From Gammaproteobacteria bacterium (GTDB taxonomy: Bacteria > Pseudomonadota > Gammaproteobacteria > Pseudomonadales > JAUIET01): DNA of 64,000 nt. The stretch is taken from the NCBI GenBank assembly GCA_030429735.1, contig JAUIET010000002.1:1-64000 (forward strand). Reading direction: 5' to 3'. Positions 60,007-64,000 of this stretch are shown here, one piece after another. Every line of letters starts with the position of its first letter. The first letter of the stretch is position 1. The notes under the pieces are model-generated. The model was not told the DNA's origin. It ran no database searches and was given only the letters and a program-made list of their open reading frames with translations. The translations under genes and the position numbers were made by a program.

Positions 60007-61810
60007 AGTGCTCTCGTCTGCGACGATTCTGTTCGTATTGGTATCTGAATTTGTTGCGCAACAAGCCGCCGGGGTCGTCCGGAACCTTACGCAGCCATTG
60101 CTGCAGTTCCTGCTCTCGCTCCGCATCGGACTTGCTTTGCTCGGCTTCTGCCATCTGCGCGTCAGACTGTTGCTCCTGATTCTGATCGTGTTCCGCTTGC
60201 TGTGACTCAGGCGATTGCTCTTGTTCGGATTCCTGGTCGCTTGGTGACTGTTGATCTTGCGAATCCTGCTGCTGTGATTCGTTCTCAGCTTGCTGCTGAT
60301 CCTGCTGCTGTGGATCTTGCTGATCGGAATTCTGCGACTGCTGATCCTGGCTGTCATTTTGACTCTGATTTTGCGGGTCCTGATTTTGCTGTTGGTCCTG
60401 CTGGTTTTGTTCTGATTGATCGGAGTTTTGTTGTTGATTCTGCTCTTGTTGCTGCTGTTGTTTTTTAAGTTGCTCGACAAGCTGCTTGTTAAAAGCCGCG
60501 TCCTCGTTATCTGGATTTTCCTGCAGTGCCCGATCAAAAGCGGCAATCGCTTCATCCAGCTTTCCGGCATGGGCCAGGGCGTTACCCTGGTTATACGCGT
60601 TTTGTTCACCAAATAACTCAGCAGCTTGCTGATAGTCGCCAGCGCGATAGGCAGCACTGGCTTGCCAGTCCGGGTTTTCAAACAGTTGTTGGGCGGTTTC
60701 TGCATCTCCCTCTTTTAATGCCTCACTAGCCTGCTGGTCTGGCGTTTTCCACAGGTTTCGCCAAATCTGTGCAGGCTCAGCGGCGTCCGCCGTTGATGGC
60801 AATACCGCTACCAGTACCAGGGGTAAAATCAGACCTCGTCGAAACGCAATCAAGGCCAGCGGCAACAATAACAACAGCAGACTAGCGCCCTCATCCTGCC
60901 ATACATCAAATTCTCTTTCGGTTTCCTTGAGATCTTCAATCGCAGTACGACGTTCGGGCAGCAAGTAGCGAATATCACTGCTGTCACTCTTCAGCTCGGA
61001 ATATCTGGCGCCAAGTTCGGAAGCTGCGCTGCGAATCTTGCCGAGGTCTACTTTGGCAACGATGATCTCGCCACTGTTGTCTTTCAGGAACCCACCTTGT
61101 GGTAATGGAATAGGGCTGCCGTCTGCGCTGCCCACTGACATTACGGCCAATTCAAGCGTTGAACCCAAGGCGGATTGCAGGGCATCAATTTGCCCGGCGC
61201 GAATATCATCAGTGATCAGCAGCACTCGCGCCTTATTCAGGGCCGAATCAAGCAATAATTGTTGGCCAAGTGACATCGCCAGGTCCGGTCGACTGCCTAG
61301 CTTGGGCATGATTTCGGGTTTCAAAGCGGGCAGCATGGATTCTATGGTTTTGGCGTCGTCGGTAAATGGTGCGACGGTGTGAGCATCACCTGCGTAAGCG
61401 ATCAGTGCGGTCAGGCCCTCGTTACGCTCGCGCAAAACATCCCGAATTTTTAAATGCGCGCGCTCGATGCGGCTTGGCGCCACGTCAGTAGCGCGCATTG
61501 ATAAAGACAGATCTAACAATATCAGTAATGCGTCCTGAGTTTGGCTCACAGGTTGTGGCAAACGTTTCCAGGCTGGGCCTGCAAGCGCAATTACGGTAAT
61601 GAGAGCGACAATACCGGCCAGCATAACCGGCCAGCGATCTGCCGGCTTTTGCTCGCCTTCAAGCAGGTGTGGCAACAGCTCAGCATCAATCACGCTGAAC
61701 CAGGTCGACCCGCTGAGCTTTCGCTGCCAGATCAGGTAAAGCGCCAGCGCTGCAGGCAGTAGTAACAGCAGCAGTTGCGGGCGAAGAAAGTGAAACTCGT
61801 CAAGACCCAT
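59981..61810 (-). CDS. BatB-BatC fusion: VWA domain plus TPR plus Gln-rich region
   Basis: The 609-aa protein has two N-terminal helices and a VWA domain with a MIDAS motif DLSLS (100-104). Another helix follows (about 315-345) and then TPR repeats (ASEALKEGDAETAQQLFENP, AAYRAGDYQQAAELFGEQNAYNQGNALAHAG in parts). A low-complexity Gln/Asp/Ser region runs from about 445 to 575, where more than half the residues are Gln. The end is QQWLRKVPDDPGGLLRNKF, a known BatC-type terminus. BatB and BatC are separate in Bacteroides but commonly fused in Gammaproteobacteria. It overlaps BatA by 11 bases and BatD by 26. Confidence 0.9.
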   Translation of the reverse strand: MGLDEFHFLRPQLLLLLLPAALALYLIWQRKLSGSTWFSVIDAELLPHLLEGEQKPADRWPVMLAGIVALITVIALAGPAWKRLPQPVSQTQDALLILLDLSLSMRATDVAPSRIERAHLKIRDVLRERNEGLTALIAYAGDAHTVAPFTDDAKTIESMLPALKPEIMPKLGSRPDLAMSLGQQLLLDSALNKARVLLITDDIRAGQIDALQSALGSTLELAVMSVGSADGSPIPLPQGGFLKDNSGEIIVAKVDLGKIRSAASELGARYSELKSDSSDIRYLLPERRTAIEDLKETEREFDVWQDEGASLLLLLLPLALIAFRRGLILPLVLVAVLPSTADAAEPAQIWRNLWKTPDQQASEALKEGDAETAQQLFENPDWQASAAYRAGDYQQAAELFGEQNAYNQGNALAHAGKLDEAIAAFDRALQENPDNEDAAFNKQLVEQLKKQQQQQEQNQQQNSDQSEQNQQDQQQNQDPQNQSQNDSQDQQSQNSDQQDPQQQDQQQAENESQQQDSQDQQSPSDQESEQEQSPESQQAEHDQNQEQQSDAQMAEAEQSKSDAEREQELQQWLRKVPDDPGGLLRNKFRYQYEQNRRRREHYDKDGQLY

Positions 61811-62801
61811 ACGCTACCTTGGCTCGTTTAAACAACAACCACACAAACAGCAAGGCGGCCGCCAAACCCAGGGGGTAGTGAAACAGTGACTTGCGCGGTC
61901 GGTAGGTCACACTTTCCTGCTCTATGGCTTCCAGGCGGTCCAGTTCGGTATAGATCTGTTGCAACTCATTGGCGTCTTTGGCTCGATAGTAGCGACCACC
62001 CGTCTGATCGGCAATCAAGCGCAGAGTGTCTTCGTCCAGATCCGCCGACGGGTTCTGCCGGCGTGCCCCGAAGGTGGTGCCAAACAAACCACCTGTGACC
62101 ATTTCATCGGCACCCATGCCAATGGTGTAGATTTTTACACCGGCTTCTGCTGCCAGCTCGGCGGCCTGGCGTGGGGGTACGGCGCCGGCAGTGTTTGCGC
62201 CATCGGTTAGCAGAATCAAAACGCGGCTGCTCTCTTCATTGCCTTGCAGACGCTTGATGGCCAAACCGATGGCATCACCGATGGCCGTCTTTTCGCCGGC
62301 GAAGCCAATTTGGGCTTCCAGTAGCAGTTGGTGCAAGGTATTGCGATCAAACGTCAGCGGTGTTTGCAGATACGCCTGGCTGCCAAACAGAATCAGGCCT
62401 AATCGGTCACCGGCGCGCTGTTGCACGAAATCACCCACCACTTCTTTGACCACCTGCAAACGATTCACGCGTTGATCATTCAATACCATGTCTTCGACCT
62501 GCATACTGCCGGAAATATCCACGGCCAGCATCAGATTGCGCCCTGTTGCCGGCAGGTGTACTTGTTCGCCCAACCAGCTTGGTTTTGCTGCCGCCGATAC
62601 AAGCAGCAACCAGCACAATGCCAACAGTATCACGGCAAACAGCGAGCGCTTGCCCGTACTGCTGGATTCAGCTAATGGCAGGCGTTGATAGAAAGGGGTA
62701 TAGAGTGCAGCATTCTGCTGTAACGCAGGCGGCACAAAGCGGTATACCAGCCACGGCAGCGGGAGTAACAGGAACAATAAAGGAAGTTCAAAGCTAAGCA
62801 T
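61800..62801 (-). CDS. batA: BatA-like VWA membrane protein
   Basis: The 333-aa protein has two N-terminal helices (about 5-22, 53-72). A VWA domain follows with a full MIDAS: DISGSM (95-100), a Thr in the GEKTAIGDAIGLA loop and LLTDGANTAG. A C-terminal helix (YPLGLAAALLFVWLLF) completes the layout. ATG 62801 (GGA upstream) is preferred; the frame runs to 62831 inside the previous gene. Confidence 0.9.
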   Translation of the reverse strand: MLSFELPLLFLLLPLPWLVYRFVPPALQQNAALYTPFYQRLPLAESSSTGKRSLFAVILLALCWLLLVSAAAKPSWLGEQVHLPATGRNLMLAVDISGSMQVEDMVLNDQRVNRLQVVKEVVGDFVQQRAGDRLGLILFGSQAYLQTPLTFDRNTLHQLLLEAQIGFAGEKTAIGDAIGLAIKRLQGNEESSRVLILLTDGANTAGAVPPRQAAELAAEAGVKIYTIGMGADEMVTGGLFGTTFGARRQNPSADLDEDTLRLIADQTGGRYYRAKDANELQQIYTELDRLEAIEQESVTYRPRKSLFHYPLGLAAALLFVWLLFKRAKVAYGS

Positions 62802-62809
62802 TCGTTCCG

Positions 62810-63310
62810 TTAGGGGTGGACCTTCACCCATTTAAGGGCAGCGCGGTGCAGTGCACGGGTGTGTTGTTCAGCCTGCTCATTATCAAGCGGCCGATAATGA
62901 GCATCTGCCATATCCGGGTCGACCTGTCCTGCGAATATTGGCGTGCTGCAACAGGAATCCAGATAATCAAACCATTCTTGTCCGGCCAGCGGGGCAATGG
63001 ATCGTCGATTGACAGAATCGCGGTGCAAGGCAGCTCTGCGCAACACGATATTGCAAAGCTTTAAGTAGGCTTGTGCGTCGTGGTTTTTCTTAAACTGCTT
63101 CCAGCCACTCTCCAGTTCGCTTTGCGCCTGGCGGCGATAGTTGTTATCGCGCCAGTTTTTCAGCCACTTGCCGAATACAAACACGATCAGCGCCAGTACC
63201 AGGGCTGCCAGCAGCCACCAGCCGGGTGCCGGTGGCCACCAGCTAACCGCTTCCGGTAGATGGATGTCGCGCAATTGGGCAAGAGGATCGTCAGGCATTG
63301 GTTCACTCAT
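62810..63310 (-). CDS. DUF4381 membrane protein of the Bat operon
   Basis: The 166-aa protein begins DPLAQLRDIHLPEAVSWWPPAPGWWLL, which is the DUF4381 pattern, followed by one membrane helix (about 32-50) and a helical cytoplasmic tail. It lies between the DUF58 and BatA genes with gaps of two and eight bases, the usual order of gammaproteobacterial Bat operons. Confidence 0.88.
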   Translation of the reverse strand: MSEPMPDDPLAQLRDIHLPEAVSWWPPAPGWWLLAALVLALIVFVFGKWLKNWRDNNYRRQAQSELESGWKQFKKNHDAQAYLKLCNIVLRRAALHRDSVNRRSIAPLAGQEWFDYLDSCCSTPIFAGQVDPDMADAHYRPLDNEQAEQHTRALHRAALKWVKVHP

Positions 63311-63312
63311 TT

Positions 63313-64000
63313 TTATTTGAATCCGCGCTGTAAAGTGTAGTACTTCCTCAGCTCGGCCAATGCATCACAGCCGGTCTCCAATGCCACGAGCGGCACACCA
63401 CTTTTGGCCAGGTTGTTTTGTAAATCGTTCTGCCAGCGCGTAAAAAACTGTTGGTATTTTGTGCGTGTTTGCTCGCTCTGCGTGTTGAGCAGTCCTTTAC
63501 TTGTACCGTCGGTGACCTCATAGCTGCCAGCAGGTGGCAGTTGCCGCTCCATTTGATCAAATACCATAAACGCGGTTACTTCATTGTGTTGCGCCAAATG
63601 AAACAGTTGCTTGCTGCTTTTTTCATCAAAGTCGTGAAAATCACTGATGATAAAAATGGCACTGCCTGGCTTATTCAGGCGTCTGCTGTCTTCCAGCGCG
63701 CTACTAAGACGGGTTTTGTGCTCATTACTAATTGCTCGTTGAGCCGACAGTGCGTGGTTCTGTTCGTGAACCGAGTGCAGGAACCGCAGCACACTGGACT
63801 TGCTGCGCTTGGGTTTCACTTCGTACACATCGTCGCTGCCCATTACCAGGCCACCCACACGATCGTTTTGTTTTAATGCAGACCAAGCCAGCAAGCCGGC
63901 CACTTCGGCGGCCAGCACGGATTTAAAACAACGCTGGCTGCCGAAGTACATTGGCTGCCGTTGATCGGCCAGAATAAATACCGGGCGCTCGCGCTCTTCG
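63313..64000 (-). CDS. DUF58 family protein (partial, runs off the window)
   Basis: The visible 228 codons are the C-terminal part of a DUF58 protein. The frame is open to the window edge. It reads RPVFILADQRQPMYFGS and then CFKSVLAAEVAGLLAWSALKQNDRVGGLVM, and ends in the VWA-like FIISDFHDFD region with a C-terminal helix. DUF58 proteins follow MoxR ATPases in MoxR-Bat operons, so a moxR gene is expected just beyond base 64000. The internal ATG at 63951 is not the true start. Confidence 0.88.
   Translation of the reverse strand, partial: EERERPVFILADQRQPMYFGSQRCFKSVLAAEVAGLLAWSALKQNDRVGGLVMGSDDVYEVKPKRSKSSVLRFLHSVHEQNHALSAQRAISNEHKTRLSSALEDSRRLNKPGSAIFIISDFHDFDEKSSKQLFHLAQHNEVTAFMVFDQMERQLPPAGSYEVTDGTSKGLLNTQSEQTRTKYQQFFTRWQNDLQNNLAKSGVPLVALETGCDALAELRKYYTLQRGFK

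Noticed and set aside
60007-60705. N-terminal extension of the BatD frame, rich in Asn, Lys, Arg and Ser
   Set aside because: It is the antisense reading of the Gln/Asp repeat region of the BatB-BatC gene; BatD homology starts at 60006 or 59997.
1-64000. tRNA, rRNA or prophage genes
   Set aside because: No T-loop/acceptor patterns, rRNA signatures, integrases or phage structural genes were recognised on either strand.

Overview
This 64 kb window reads as chromosome of a marine-type, aerobic Gammaproteobacterium. The supports are the gene order nadK–DUF1315–DUF2797–pepN, a DamX-like SPOR protein, a Bat (VWA/BatD) operon, heterotetrameric sarcosine oxidase, a DmdA-family demethylase and a betaine/methylamine-type corrinoid methyltransferase cluster. 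Genus cannot be fixed from sequence alone. No rRNA, tRNA or CRISPR was seen. All assignments come from reading motifs and translated proteins; no database search was run.

Layout. (1) 1-125: right end of an IS21-family insertion sequence with the last codons of istB. (2) 0.5-15.5 kb: a surface polysaccharide/envelope region. It holds an initiating sugar transferase, a nucleotide-sugar dehydratase, a DamX-like ATPase, a secreted beta-helix protein, a GT4 glycosyltransferase, a CapK-type adenylate ligase, a NeuD-like acyltransferase and an SDR. It also holds an exosortase-like membrane protease co-transcribed with a sterol-desaturase-like hydroxylase, a 66-aa protein that is almost only a signal peptide plus a VPxP-type sorting tail, a radical SAM/SPASM protein and a Cys-repeat lipoprotein. 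(3) 15.8-23.1 kb: a polymorphic toxin island. A 765-aa protein joins a TadE-like pseudopilin N-terminus, Ca2+-binding repeats, a Hint autoprocessing domain and a PoNe-like PD-(D/E)xK nuclease. It is followed by a PoNi-like immunity gene and unknown accessory genes, then by a second, degraded copy of the module (orphan toxin tail, mosaic immunity gene, YezG-like gene, nonsense-mutated accessory gene, duplicated small membrane protein). (4) 23.3-45.3 kb: methylated-compound and one-carbon catabolism. It runs dmdA-like, metY-like, a hydrolase, a FadN-type bifunctional enzyme, MttB-family methyltransferase, corrinoid protein, DUF1638, PF13769 protein, methyl-THF:corrinoid methyltransferase, corrinoid activase, serine dehydratase, a GbdR-type regulator, soxBDAG and fhs. 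(5) 45.3-58.1 kb: mostly housekeeping genes (panB, thiolase/DUF35 pair, a coiled-coil protein, an ACC-deaminase-like PLP enzyme, a cNMP-rhodanese protein, DUF1853, nadK, DUF1315, DUF2797, pepN). (6) 58.1-64 kb: a leftward Bat operon running off the window.

How it fits together. The catabolic block can be read as betaine or a related methylamine losing a methyl group to a corrinoid protein, the methyl moving to tetrahydrofolate, sarcosine being oxidised to glycine, and serine being deaminated to pyruvate. Fhs balances the folate C1 pool. The DmdA/MetY pair could add DMSP demethylation and methanethiol capture. The strongest candidates for undescribed biology are the TadE-Hint-PoNe toxin module with its decaying duplicate, the hydroxylase-exosortase operon beside a minimal sorting-signal protein, and the opposite charge of the terminal tails in the corrinoid system (acidic tail on the carrier, polybasic tails on its three partners).
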